From positions 1 to 55,495 of the forward strand of contig UQZO01000014.1 of assembly GCA_900545545.1 (NCBI GenBank): DNA of 55,495 bases. The letters run 5' to 3'. Shown one piece after another: positions 42,982 through 50,380 of this stretch. The number at the start of each line of letters is the position of its first letter. Position 1 is the stretch's first letter. The notes under the pieces were generated by a model. That model had not been told where the DNA came from. It worked only from the letters and a program-made list of their open reading frames with translations, and made no database searches. The stretch comes from an uncultured Subdoligranulum sp. (GTDB taxonomy: Bacteria > Bacillota > Clostridia > Oscillospirales > Ruminococcaceae). Both the position numbers and the translations under genes were made by a program.

Positions 42982-43356
42982 TCACTGTGCGTTTTGCGCA
43001 CGACATTTGGGGCACAGATAATGGATGGTCAGCGTGTAGCCGCGCACCTCGGTGCCAATGGCGGCTTCCACCTCGCGGATCAGCCCCACCACCGGCAGGT
43101 CGGTCAGTTCGCCGCAGCTGTCGCACAGCAGGTGACCGTGAGGAATGGGGTTGCAGTCGTAGCGGTCCGGGCCGCCGGCCATTTCCAGGTGGGCGACCTC
43201 CCCGTCATTTTCCATCAGTTTCAGGTTGCGGTACACGGTGCCCCGGGCGATGTGCGGCATCTGCTGCCGGGCGTGACAGAAAATCTCGTCGGCGGTCAGG
43301 TGCAAGGGGCGTTGCTGGCGCATGATATCCAGAATCAGCGCGCGTTGGCGGGTCAT
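42982..43356 (-). CDS. perR: PerR-type peroxide regulator (Fur family)
   Basis: A 124-residue Fur-family repressor. The structural zinc Cys pairs are CDSC and CPKC. The five regulatory-metal ligands of Bacillus PerR (H37, D85, H91, H93, D104) all have counterparts, in RPLHLTADE, RYDC, PHGH and ELTDLP; Fur has Glu at the last of these sites. The recognition helix is in HIARGTVYRNLKLM. The protein starts about 18 residues later than PerR and so lacks the first helix; an in-frame TAG just upstream and a strong GAGGAGG confirm the start. It diverges from rubrerythrin, a standard PerR target. Confidence 0.88.
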   Translation of the reverse strand: MTRQRALILDIMRQQRPLHLTADEIFCHARQQMPHIARGTVYRNLKLMENDGEVAHLEMAGGPDRYDCNPIPHGHLLCDSCGELTDLPVVGLIREVEAAIGTEVRGYTLTIHYLCPKCRAQNAQ

Positions 43357-43376
43357 AAACGGGCCTCCTCTCTAAA

Positions 43377-43391
43377 TAAGACTTTATCTTA
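43377..43391. promoter_or_regulatory. Putative PerR box at the perR start
   Basis: TAAGACT-T-TATCTTA, a 7-1-7 inverted repeat with five of seven matching pairs, directly downstream of the perR -10. It fits autoregulation. Confidence 0.55.
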
Positions 43392-43397
43392 AAATAT

Positions 43398-43426
43398 AGA
43401 ATACATGATTCGCGGGATTTTGTCAA
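43398..43426 (-). promoter_or_regulatory. Promoter of perR
   Basis: Minus strand TTGACA (43426-43421), 17-base spacer, TATTCT (43403-43398). Confidence 0.8.
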
Positions 43427-43445
43427 TGGAAAGTTGAAAAAACAA

Positions 43446-43460
43446 TGAGAATGATTCTTA
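43446..43460. promoter_or_regulatory. Putative PerR box upstream of rubrerythrin
   Basis: TGAGAAT-G-ATTCTTA, a 7-1-7 inverted repeat with six of seven matching pairs, ending nine bases before the rubrerythrin -35. It shares the outer (A/G)AGA half-site with the box at perR. Confidence 0.6.
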
Positions 43461-43469
43461 AAAAACTCC

Positions 43470-43497
43470 TTGACAACAGAAAAAACTGTGATATAAT
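43470..43497 (+). promoter_or_regulatory. Promoter of rubrerythrin
   Basis: TTGACA (43470-43475), 16-base spacer, TATAAT (43492-43497). Confidence 0.85.
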
Positions 43498-43570
43498 GAA
43501 GCCAAGAAAAGACAGGTTCTTGAAAGAGAACCGCGAAACCATTCAATCTGATCTAACGGAGGTAAGTACT

Positions 43571-44113
43571 ATGGAACTCAAGGGCAGCAAGACCGAGAAG
43601 AATTTGTGGGAAGCTTTTGCCGGTGAAAGCCAGGCTCGCAACAAGTACACCTACTTCGCATCCAAGGCCAAGAAGGAAGGCTACGAGCAGATCTCGGCCA
43701 TCTTCAACGACACCGCCAACAACGAGAAGGAGCATGCCAAGATCTGGTTCAAGCTCCTGATGGAGAACGGTCAGATTCCCGATACCCTGACCTGCCTCAA
43801 GATGGCCGCCGCCGGTGAGAACGAGGAGCACACCTCCATGTATCCCCGCATGGCTGCCGAAGCCAAGGAAGAAGGGTTCGACGATATCGCCGCGCTGTTC
43901 ACCATGGTCGCCACCATCGAGAAGGAGCACGAGGAGCGCTACAAGGCCCTGGCCGCCAACATCGAGGCCGGCAAGGTCTTTGCGCGCGAGACCGAGCAGG
44001 TCTGGCAGTGCCGTAACTGCGGTTACGTCTATATCGGCCAGCATGCCCCGGTCAAGTGCCCGGTGTGCGCCCATCCGCAGGCGTATTTTGAGCTCAAGAG
44101 CAGCAACTACTGA
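43571..44113 (+). CDS. rbr: Rubrerythrin
   Basis: A 180-residue peroxide-reducing diiron protein. The four-helix ferritin-like domain carries the Glu/His ligands in EAFAGESQARNKYT, NNEKEHAK, ENEEHTSMYP and IEKEHEERY; the C-terminal rubredoxin domain has CRNCG and CPVC. It detoxifies H2O2 in anaerobes. ACGGAGG precedes the ATG. Strong codon bias and a consensus promoter point to high expression, and divergence from perR with a palindrome at each promoter suggests peroxide control. Confidence 0.95.
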   Translation: MELKGSKTEKNLWEAFAGESQARNKYTYFASKAKKEGYEQISAIFNDTANNEKEHAKIWFKLLMENGQIPDTLTCLKMAAAGENEEHTSMYPRMAAEAKEEGFDDIAALFTMVATIEKEHEERYKALAANIEAGKVFARETEQVWQCRNCGYVYIGQHAPVKCPVCAHPQAYFELKSSNY

Positions 44114-44128
44114 TTGACTCATGCCGCG

Positions 44129-44160
44129 GGAGAGGGGAGAAGATCCCCTCTCCTTTTTTT
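44129..44160 (+). terminator. Terminator of rubrerythrin
   Basis: GGAGAGGGGA and TCCCCTCTCC form a perfect 10-bp stem, then seven T. Confidence 0.95.
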
Positions 44161-44184
44161 GTGAAAATTTTTTCCCGTTACCCG

Positions 44185-44213
44185 TTGACAAATACCCCGG
44201 CAGGTGGTATAGT
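44185..44213 (+). promoter_or_regulatory. Promoter of the feo operon
   Basis: TTGACA (44185-44190), 17-base spacer, TATAGT (44208-44213). The leader to feoA is about 230 bases and has no gene; it contains three palindromes and a 7-bp GC hairpin at 44368-44386. Confidence 0.85.
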
Positions 44214-44219
44214 ATCTGC

Positions 44220-44235
44220 GTTAGCTAAAGCTAAC
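44220..44235. promoter_or_regulatory. feo operator copy 1
   Basis: GTTAGCTAAAGCTAAC, a perfect 16-bp palindrome that sits on the expected transcription start, where a bound repressor would block RNA polymerase. Confidence 0.75.
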
Positions 44236-44336
44236 CCAAACAACCAGACACAGGGATTCCCACCCTGCTATTTCCCAACCATGGCCGTACCGCTGCGGAT
44301 CTCTCCCCGCGCGGTGCGGTTTTATGGGACTTAAAA

Positions 44337-44352
44337 ATTAGGTGTAACTAAC
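44337..44352. promoter_or_regulatory. feo operator copy 2 (degenerate)
   Basis: ATTAGGTGTAACTAAC keeps nine of the ten outer bases of GTTAG-N6-CTAAC. It lies inside the transcribed leader. Confidence 0.5.
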
Positions 44353-44403
44353 CTGCAATGCAACCCTGCGCCGCCCACCGCGGCGCCTGCTTTTGGCCCC
44401 GTG

Positions 44404-44419
44404 GTTAGCATTTGCTAAC
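44404..44419. promoter_or_regulatory. feo operator copy 3
   Basis: GTTAGCATTTGCTAAC, a perfect palindrome with the same outer arms as copy 1, 30 bases before the feoA start codon. Confidence 0.7.
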
Positions 44420-44449
44420 AACGGGGTTGCCGGAAAGGAGCCGACTATT

Positions 44450-44662
44450 ATGCCGCTGACCATGGCAAAACCGGGCGATGCCGTTACCATCCGCAAGATC
44501 ACAGGCAAGGACGAAGTACGCCAGCACCTGGCGGAGCTGGGCTTTGTGGTGGGGGAAACCATCACCGTGGTGAGCGTGCTGGGCGGCAACCTGATCCTGC
44601 AGGTCAAGGAGAGCCGCATCGCTCTGGACCAGACGCTGGCGATGCGCATCCTGGTGGCCTGA
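44450..44662 (+). CDS. feoA: FeoA-domain protein, copy 1
   Basis: A 70-residue SH3-like FeoA protein: LTMAKPGDAVTIRKITGKDE, then HLAELGFVVGETITVVS, the conserved LxxLG(F/L)xxG turn. FeoA is a small cytosolic helper of the FeoB ferrous iron transporter. GGAAAGGAG precedes the ATG at 44450. A second feoA follows 56 bases later. Confidence 0.9.
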   Translation: MPLTMAKPGDAVTIRKITGKDEVRQHLAELGFVVGETITVVSVLGGNLILQVKESRIALDQTLAMRILVA

Positions 44663-44718
44663 AGCAAGATGATCCCGGGGGACACCCCGCGACAGCAATA
44701 TATGGGGAGGTAGACTGT

Positions 44719-44940
44719 ATGAAAACGTTGAAAGAGCTCAAGGTAGGGCAGACCGCCACGGTGGTCCGGCTGCACGGGGAAGGCCCTGTGCGGCGGCGCA
44801 TCATGGATATGGGCCTGACCAAGGGCACCCAGGTGTACCTGCGCAAGGTGGCGCCCCTGGGCGACCCGCTGGAACTGACGGTACGCAACTATGAACTGAG
44901 CATCCGCAAGGCGGATGCCGCCATGGTGGAGGTAGAATAA
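44719..44940 (+). CDS. feoA: FeoA-domain protein, copy 2
   Basis: A 73-residue FeoA homologue: LKELKVGQTATVVRL, RRRIMDMGLTKGTQVYLRKV and APLGDPLELTVRNYELSIRK, the last typical of FeoA. It differs strongly from copy 1, so the pair may have distinct roles or form a heteromer around FeoB. GGGGAGG precedes the ATG; feoB follows 44 bases later. Confidence 0.92.
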   Translation: MKTLKELKVGQTATVVRLHGEGPVRRRIMDMGLTKGTQVYLRKVAPLGDPLELTVRNYELSIRKADAAMVEVE

Positions 44941-44984
44941 GCGGGCGCTTGCACCCAGGCATACAGAAAGGGGTATTGGATCTT

Positions 44985-47174
44985 ATGGCAATCAAAATCG
45001 CACTGGCCGGCAACCCGAACTGCGGCAAAACCACCCTGTTCAACGATCTGACCGGCTCCAACCAGTACGTGGGCAACTGGCCCGGCGTTACGGTGGAAAA
45101 GAAGGAAGGCAAGCTGAAAGGCCACAACGATGTGGTCATCCAGGACCTGCCGGGCATCTACTCGCTGTCCCCCTACACCTTGGAGGAAGTGGTGGCCCGC
45201 GGTTACCTGGTGGGGGAAAAGCCCGACGCCATCCTGAACATCATCGACGGCACCAACATCGAGCGCAACCTCTACCTGACCACCCAACTCATCGAACTGG
45301 GCATCCCGGTGGTCATGGCGGTGAACATGATCGACCTGGTGCGCAAAAACGGCGACAAGATCGACCTGAAACGGCTGAGCAAGGAACTGGGCTGCGAAGC
45401 CATCGGGATCAGTGCCCTGAAAGGAGAGGGCAGCCGTCAGGCGGCAGAACTGGCCGTGACGGCGGCACGGGACCACCAGGCCGGTGAACTGCCTCATGTG
45501 TTTACCGGCAGTGTGGAACACGCCCTGGCCCATATTGAGGAATCCATCCAGGGCAAGGTGGATGACCGCTTCCTGCGGTGGTATGCCGTCAAATTGTTTG
45601 AGCGGGATGACAAGGTGCAGGCAGAACTGGGGCTGGACCCGGCGCTGCTGAAGCATCTGGATCTGCACATCACCGACTGCGAAAAAGAGATGGACGATGA
45701 CGCTGAGAGCATCATCACCAACCAGCGCTACGCCTACATCAACACGGTGGTCAGCCGGGCGGTCAAAAAGAAGGAACGCACCGAGCACCTGACCATGTCC
45801 GACAAGATCGACCGCATCGTCACCAACCGCATCCTGGCGCTGCCCATCTTTGCGGTCATCATGGCGCTGATCTACACCATCGCCATGGGCAGCACCGGCT
45901 TCTCCTTCGGCACCATGGCCACCGACTGGACCAACGACGTCCTCTTCGGCGAGATCGTGCCCCCGGCGGTGGAAGGTTTCCTTGTTTCCATCGGCTGCGC
46001 CGACTGGCTCATCGGCCTCATCAACGACGGCATCGTGGCCGGCGTGGGCGCCGTGCTGGGCTTCGTGCCCCAGATGCTGGTGCTGTTCCTGATGCTCTCC
46101 ATCCTGGAGGATATCGGCTACATGGCCCGTGTTGCCTTCATCATGGACCGCATCTTCCGCAAGTTCGGCCTTTCGGGCAAGAGCTTCATCCCCATGCTGG
46201 TGGGCACCGGCTGCGGCGTGCCCGGTGTCATGGCTTCCCGCACCATCGAGAATGAGCGCGACCGCCGCATGACCATCATGACCACCTGCTTCATCCCCTG
46301 CAGCGCCAAAATGCCCATCATCGGCCTGTTCGCGGGCGCGCTGTTCGGCGGTTCCGGCCTGGTGGCTACCTCCGCCTACTTCATCGGCATGGCGGCCATC
46401 ATCGTGTCGGGCATCATGCTCAAGAAAACCAAACTCTTTGCCGGGGACCCGGCGCCCTTCGTCATGGAGCTGCCCGCCTACCACGTTCCCGCCTGGGGCA
46501 ACGTGCTGCGCGCCACCTGGGAGCGCGGCTGGTCCTTCATCAAGCGCGCGGGCACCGTTATCCTGGCGTCCACCATCGTGCTGTGGTTCCTGCAGGGCTT
46601 CGGCTTCACCGACGGGCAGTTCGGCATGGTGGAGGATAACAACACCAGCCTGCTGGCCTCCATCGGCGGCGCGGTGAGCTTTATCTTCGCGCCCCTGGGC
46701 TTCGGCTTCTGGCAGGCCACCGTAGGCACTGTCACCGGCCTGATCGCCAAGGAAAATGTCGTTTCTACTCTGGCGGTGCTGTTCGGCTTCGCGGGCGAAG
46801 TGTCCGAGAACGGCGACGAGATCTGGGCACAGATCCCGGCTTACTTCACCCCGCTGGCGGCCTACAGCTTCATGATCTTCAACCTGCTGTGCGCCCCCTG
46901 CTTCGCGGCCATGGGCGCCATCAAGCGGGAGATGAACAACGGCAAGTGGACCGCGGCAGCCATCGGCTATATGTGCCTGCTGGCCTACTGCACCTCCCTG
47001 GTGGTCTACCAGATCGGCGGGCTCATCACCGGCGAAGTGGCCTTCAACTTCTTCACCATCGTGGCGGTGGCGATCCTGGCGGTGGCCGTCTGGCTGCTGG
47101 TCCGCCCCAACAAGTACGAAAACGTCAACGAGGTCAGCGTCGATACCCGCAAGCTGATGGGTTCCAAGTCCTGA
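44985..47174 (+). CDS. feoB: Ferrous iron transporter FeoB
   Basis: A 729-residue FeoB. The N-terminal G-protein domain has G1 GNPNCGKT (9-16), G3 DLPGIYSL, G4 NMID and G5 ISALKGEG. A helical GDI-like region follows, then the membrane part with two Gate motifs (MLVGTGCGVPGVMASRTI and the later FNLLCAPCFAAMGAI). It imports Fe2+ under anoxic conditions. The ATG at 44985 follows AAAGGGG by 12 bases; an in-frame start 12 codons upstream has no better ribosome site. Confidence 0.96.
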   Translation: MAIKIALAGNPNCGKTTLFNDLTGSNQYVGNWPGVTVEKKEGKLKGHNDVVIQDLPGIYSLSPYTLEEVVARGYLVGEKPDAILNIIDGTNIERNLYLTTQLIELGIPVVMAVNMIDLVRKNGDKIDLKRLSKELGCEAIGISALKGEGSRQAAELAVTAARDHQAGELPHVFTGSVEHALAHIEESIQGKVDDRFLRWYAVKLFERDDKVQAELGLDPALLKHLDLHITDCEKEMDDDAESIITNQRYAYINTVVSRAVKKKERTEHLTMSDKIDRIVTNRILALPIFAVIMALIYTIAMGSTGFSFGTMATDWTNDVLFGEIVPPAVEGFLVSIGCADWLIGLINDGIVAGVGAVLGFVPQMLVLFLMLSILEDIGYMARVAFIMDRIFRKFGLSGKSFIPMLVGTGCGVPGVMASRTIENERDRRMTIMTTCFIPCSAKMPIIGLFAGALFGGSGLVATSAYFIGMAAIIVSGIMLKKTKLFAGDPAPFVMELPAYHVPAWGNVLRATWERGWSFIKRAGTVILASTIVLWFLQGFGFTDGQFGMVEDNNTSLLASIGGAVSFIFAPLGFGFWQATVGTVTGLIAKENVVSTLAVLFGFAGEVSENGDEIWAQIPAYFTPLAAYSFMIFNLLCAPCFAAMGAIKREMNNGKWTAAAIGYMCLLAYCTSLVVYQIGGLITGEVAFNFFTIVAVAILAVAVWLLVRPNKYENVNEVSVDTRKLMGSKS

Positions 47175-47202
47175 CCCCGACCCCTTGAAAGGAGGGCGCT
47201 CC

Positions 47203-47418
47203 ATGCTGGAATTTCTGGCGGCGAATTTCAACCTTCCCACGCTGCTGGTGGCGGCGGTGGTGTTCGGCGGCACTGGCTGGCTGCTGTGGCGCAGCCATAA
47301 ATCCGGCGGCGCCTGCGGCAGCTGCGGCGGTTGTTCCGGCGGATGCTCCTGCGGGGGCGGCTGTTCCGGTGGCTGCGGCGGATGCGGCGGCCACTGTACC
47401 CCGGAAGAAAAGAAATAA
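47203..47418 (+). CDS. FeoB-associated Cys-rich membrane protein
   Basis: A 71-residue protein with one transmembrane helix (residues about 11-30, LPTLLVAAVVFGGTGWLLW) and a C-terminal tail of Gly, Ser and Cys carrying nine Cys in about 30 residues (CGSCGGCSGGCSCGGGC and so on). Small proteins of this type are often found behind feoB in Clostridia. The tail could bind Fe2+ or another soft metal near the FeoB pore; this has not been shown here. GAAAGGAGG precedes the ATG. Confidence 0.85.
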   Translation: MLEFLAANFNLPTLLVAAVVFGGTGWLLWRSHKSGGACGSCGGCSGGCSCGGGCSGGCGGCGGHCTPEEKK

Positions 47419-47423
47419 CCACG

Positions 47424-47450
47424 GCGGGGCGTCTGACGGCGCCCCGCTTT
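47424..47450 (+). terminator. Terminator of the feo operon
   Basis: GCGGGGCG and CGCCCCGC form an 8-bp stem, then TTTCGG. The U-tract is short, so some read-through into the regulator gene is possible. Confidence 0.7.
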
Positions 47451-47453
47451 CGG

Positions 47454-47482
47454 TTGCAAAAACCGCCCCCGCGTGGTATAGT
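47454..47482 (+). promoter_or_regulatory. Promoter of the DtxR-type regulator
   Basis: TTGCAA (47454-47459), 17-base spacer, TATAGT (47477-47482). Confidence 0.7.
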
Positions 47483-47485
47483 AGG

Positions 47486-47501
47486 GGTACACTACCGTAC
47501 C
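47486..47501. promoter_or_regulatory. Palindrome at the regulator's transcription start
   Basis: GGTAC-N6-GTACC has the same 5-6-5 geometry and the same position at the start site as feo operator copy 1, but different bases. It may be an autoregulatory site. Confidence 0.3.
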
Positions 47502-47518
47502 GAAAGGGGGCCGCGCCG

Positions 47519-47896
47519 ATGAACATTCACGAATCGGCCGAAGATTATCTCGAAAAGATCCTGATGCTGCAGGAGCAGAAAGGCTCGGTGCGCTCCATCG
47601 ACATTGCGGTGGCCATGGGCTTCTCCAAGCCCAGCGTCAGCGTGGCCATGAAGAACCTGCGGGAAAACGGCTATATCTCGGTGGATGGCGACGGTTTTAT
47701 CCATCTGGAAGAGCCGGGCCTGGCCATCGCCCAGCGCATCTACGACCGCCACCGCAAGCTGACCCAGTTTTTTGTGGCCCTGGGGGTGGACCCGGAGGTG
47801 GCCTCCCACGATGCCTGCAAGATCGAGCATGACCTGAGCGAGGAAACCTACAGCAAAATGATCGAATTTGCCAAGCGGCAGGAAAATCTGACCTGA
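47519..47896 (+). CDS. DtxR/MntR-family metal-dependent regulator
   Basis: A 125-residue regulator. The winged helix-turn-helix is in residues 1-65 (MNIHESAEDYLEKILMLQEQ, then VRSIDIAVAMGFSKPSVSVA), and the metal/dimer domain follows (RHRKLTQFFVALGVDPEVA, DACKIEHDLSEET). No C-terminal SH3 domain is present, as in MntR and many short clostridial IdeR-like proteins. Its place right after the feo operon suggests it senses Fe2+ and represses feo. ATG at 47519 after GAAAGGGGG. Confidence 0.88.
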   Translation: MNIHESAEDYLEKILMLQEQKGSVRSIDIAVAMGFSKPSVSVAMKNLRENGYISVDGDGFIHLEEPGLAIAQRIYDRHRKLTQFFVALGVDPEVASHDACKIEHDLSEETYSKMIEFAKRQENLT

Positions 47897-47906
47897 ACCA
47901 AACGCA

Positions 47907-47947
47907 AAGGCCCTGCATCTCCCAACCGGGGGGTGCAGGGCCTTTTT
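47907..47947. terminator. Terminator between the regulator and the lipoprotein gene
   Basis: AGGCCCTGCA and TGCAGGGCCT form the main stem, then TTTTG on the plus strand and TTTGCGTTTG on the minus strand. The genes converge here. Confidence 0.9.
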
Positions 47948-47965
47948 GTTGTCAAAGAGGTATGT

Positions 47966-48748
47966 TCAAGGCAGCGGGGTGAGCTCCTCCGGGGCGCCCA
48001 GCGCGGCCAGCAGCTGTTCGTCCTGGGCGTCACTGCCGGTATAGTCCGGTATGCCCACCGCTGCCGCTAAAGCGGCGCGGTTTTCCGGGGTGGGGGCCAG
48101 GCCGTTGCCCATCAAGGTTTCCACAATGCCGCTGCCCCGGAACAGCTTCAGCAATCCGTTCAGGTCGTCAGCGGCGGGGTCCACGGTGCGGCGGCGCTGC
48201 AGGTACAGTTCCGCCAGCCGGATAAACGCCTGCTGCTCGGCGGTGCCGGAGCTCAGGCCGTCGGACTTGCTTTCGGCGGTTTTGTCGGCATCGGGAAATT
48301 GCATGGGGTACAGGCGCAGGGTCTGCCCCTCTTTCAGGGGGAGGGTGCCGTTCTCGGCGTCGTACCGCAGCGTCAGGTCCAGGCAGGTCTCGCCGCTTAT
48401 TTCCTCGGCAACCTGCCAGGCAAAGATCGTCCCGGGCAGTTCGCTGTCAGGGTACAGGGTGCACAGGACATGGTAGTCCCAGGCGGCGTGGGTGCGCTGC
48501 TGATAGTAACTGTAGGCTTCACTGCCGTCCGCCTGTACGTCGCAGGTCACGGTCACAATGGTCAGCAGCCCGTCCTCCAGGTCGAAGGCGGCGGCTGTTT
48601 CGCCGGTGCAGCCCGCCCAGGTCGCCCCCTCCTGCCGGAACAGTTCGGTCAGGGCATTGTCGGGGGAAGCGTTGCTTGGGGCCTGCCCGCAGGCGGTCAG
48701 AACCACCGCCAGGCACAGGGCCAGAGCCAGACAGAACAACCGTTTCAT
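47966..48748 (-). CDS. Putative lipoprotein
   Basis: A 260-residue secreted protein starting MKRLFCLALALCLAVVLTACG, a lipoprotein signal peptide with lipobox LTAC and Cys at about residue 20. The mature part has no family I recognise; it includes several Asp/Glu-rich stretches and a probable beta-rich domain. GAAAGGATG precedes the ATG at 48748. The frame is open further upstream, but that part lacks a start with a ribosome site and crosses the promoter. It stands alone next to the murE operon. Confidence 0.82.
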   Translation of the reverse strand: MKRLFCLALALCLAVVLTACGQAPSNASPDNALTELFRQEGATWAGCTGETAAAFDLEDGLLTIVTVTCDVQADGSEAYSYYQQRTHAAWDYHVLCTLYPDSELPGTIFAWQVAEEISGETCLDLTLRYDAENGTLPLKEGQTLRLYPMQFPDADKTAESKSDGLSSGTAEQQAFIRLAELYLQRRRTVDPAADDLNGLLKLFRGSGIVETLMGNGLAPTPENRAALAAAVGIPDYTGSDAQDEQLLAALGAPEELTPLP

Positions 48749-48863
48749 AAGGTGCACATCCTTTCGGTCTGATCTTGAAAATTTGTACCCAGTATGACAC
48801 GGTTTGCAGGGGACGGCAAGAGGCGGAATCCACAAAAATCGAAGGGCATTTTTGGCACACAAC

Positions 48864-48895
48864 AAAAAAATACCGCCGCGGGTCTGCGACGGTAT
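48864..48895 (-). terminator. Terminator of the asnH-asl-murE operon
   Basis: On the minus strand ATACCG and CGGTAT enclose a GC-rich loop, followed by seven U. Confidence 0.85.
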
Positions 48896-48912
48896 ATAGG
48901 CGAAACAAGTGG

Positions 48913-50373
48913 TCAGCCTTGCAGTTCCCGGCAGGCTGCCCGGATGAGATCCCGCTCCACAAAGGGCACCTTTTTGCCTTCGATGAGCTGGTAATCTTCG
49001 TGGCCCTTGCCTGCAAAGAGGACGATGTCCCCCGGTTCCGCCATGGCCACCGCCTTGCGGATGGCCTCGGCCCGGTCGGGGATCAGGGTGTACTGGGCAT
49101 CGGGGGCCATATACGAGTCGATGTCCCGCAGAATCTGCATGGGGTCCTCGAAGTCGGGGTTGTCGCTGGTCAGGATGCTGTAATCCGCCCAGGCACTGGA
49201 AGCTTCGGCCAGTTCCCGGCGGCGTACCTGGGTGCGGCCGCCCACCGAGCCAAAAACGCAGATCAGCCGGTGGGGTTCATAGGCCCGCAGGGTTTTCAGG
49301 GCGCTGGTCAGGGCCAGGCCGTTGTGGCTGTAGTCCACAATGAAGGTGCGGCCGGGCAGGCCCTCCACCACCTCAAAGCGGCCCTGCACCGGGGTGTGGG
49401 CCAGGGTCTGGGCGGCCTGGGCCGGGTCGACGCCGAAGGCACCGCACAGTGCGATGGCACACAGCGCGTCGGAAGCGCTGAACGCCCCCGGCGACATCAC
49501 CCGCACCGGGGTGGTTTTGCCTTCGTGCTCGCAGGTGAAGTCGATGCCCAACGCCGTCTCGCTGCGGTACTGGGCCAGGTTTACGGCCCGGTAGTCGGCG
49601 GCATGGCGGATGCCGAAGCTCACCTGCTGCCCGCGGAACCCGGCCCGCATGTAATCGCTGGTTTCGTCGTCGGCGTTATACACCATCACCCGGGCGTCGT
49701 ACTCGGCAAACAGGCGGCGCTTGGCGGCCTTGTAATCCTCAAAATCGGGGTGTTCTCCGGGGCCGATGTGGTCCTCCGACAGATTGGTGAAGGCCACCAC
49801 CTCAAAGGGGATGCCGTCCACCCGGTGATGACGCAGCGCCTGGCTGCTCACTTCCAGCACCACGTGGTGCACCCCGGCGTCCAGCATCTTGCGGAACAGC
49901 CGGTGCAGTTCCAGGCTTTCCGGCGTGGTGTTGGCGGTGGCTTCGTGGGTGCCGGCAATGTTCACGCCGTTGGAGCCGATGTAGGCGCAGGAAAGCCCTG
50001 CCTCGGTGAGAATGGCGGAAGTCAGCAGCGCCGTGGTGGTCTTGCCCTTGGTGCCGGTAATGCCGATGATGTGCAGCTGTTCGGCGGGGTTGCCGTAGAA
50101 ATCGGCACCGATCACCGCTAGGGCGGCCCGGGTATCTTCAGTGACGATCTGGGCGGCATCGGCGGGCAGGTCCAGCGTGTGCTCCACCAGGAAGGCCCGG
50201 CAGCCCTGGTCATAGGCGCTGCGGGCAAAGGTGTGGCCGTCCATCCAGGCGCCCACCAGGCAGACGAACAGCGCCCCCGGTCCCGCCTTGCGGGAATCGT
50301 AGGTGATGGCGCTGATCTCGGCATCGGAAGCGCCGGTATGGGCAATATGGCGAACGAGTTCGTTCAGTTTCAT
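48913..50373 (-). CDS. murE: MurE ligase (UDP-MurNAc-L-Ala-D-Glu:diamino acid ligase), non-DAP type motif
   Basis: A 486-residue Mur ligase that adds the third residue to the peptidoglycan stem. ATP-binding GITGTKGKTTT, the central NTTPESLELH, FTNLSEDHIG and GRFEVVEG with DYSHNGLAL are all in place. The specificity motif at residues 404-407 reads DNPD rather than the DNPR that marks meso-DAP-adding enzymes, which suggests L-lysine or another diamino acid. It is the last gene of an operon, seven bases after an ATP-grasp gene resembling D-aspartate ligase. Confidence 0.94.
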   Translation of the reverse strand: MKLNELVRHIAHTGASDAEISAITYDSRKAGPGALFVCLVGAWMDGHTFARSAYDQGCRAFLVEHTLDLPADAAQIVTEDTRAALAVIGADFYGNPAEQLHIIGITGTKGKTTTALLTSAILTEAGLSCAYIGSNGVNIAGTHEATANTTPESLELHRLFRKMLDAGVHHVVLEVSSQALRHHRVDGIPFEVVAFTNLSEDHIGPGEHPDFEDYKAAKRRLFAEYDARVMVYNADDETSDYMRAGFRGQQVSFGIRHAADYRAVNLAQYRSETALGIDFTCEHEGKTTPVRVMSPGAFSASDALCAIALCGAFGVDPAQAAQTLAHTPVQGRFEVVEGLPGRTFIVDYSHNGLALTSALKTLRAYEPHRLICVFGSVGGRTQVRRRELAEASSAWADYSILTSDNPDFEDPMQILRDIDSYMAPDAQYTLIPDRAEAIRKAVAMAEPGDIVLFAGKGHEDYQLIEGKKVPFVERDLIRAACRELQG

Positions 50374-50380
50374 GGGGCGA

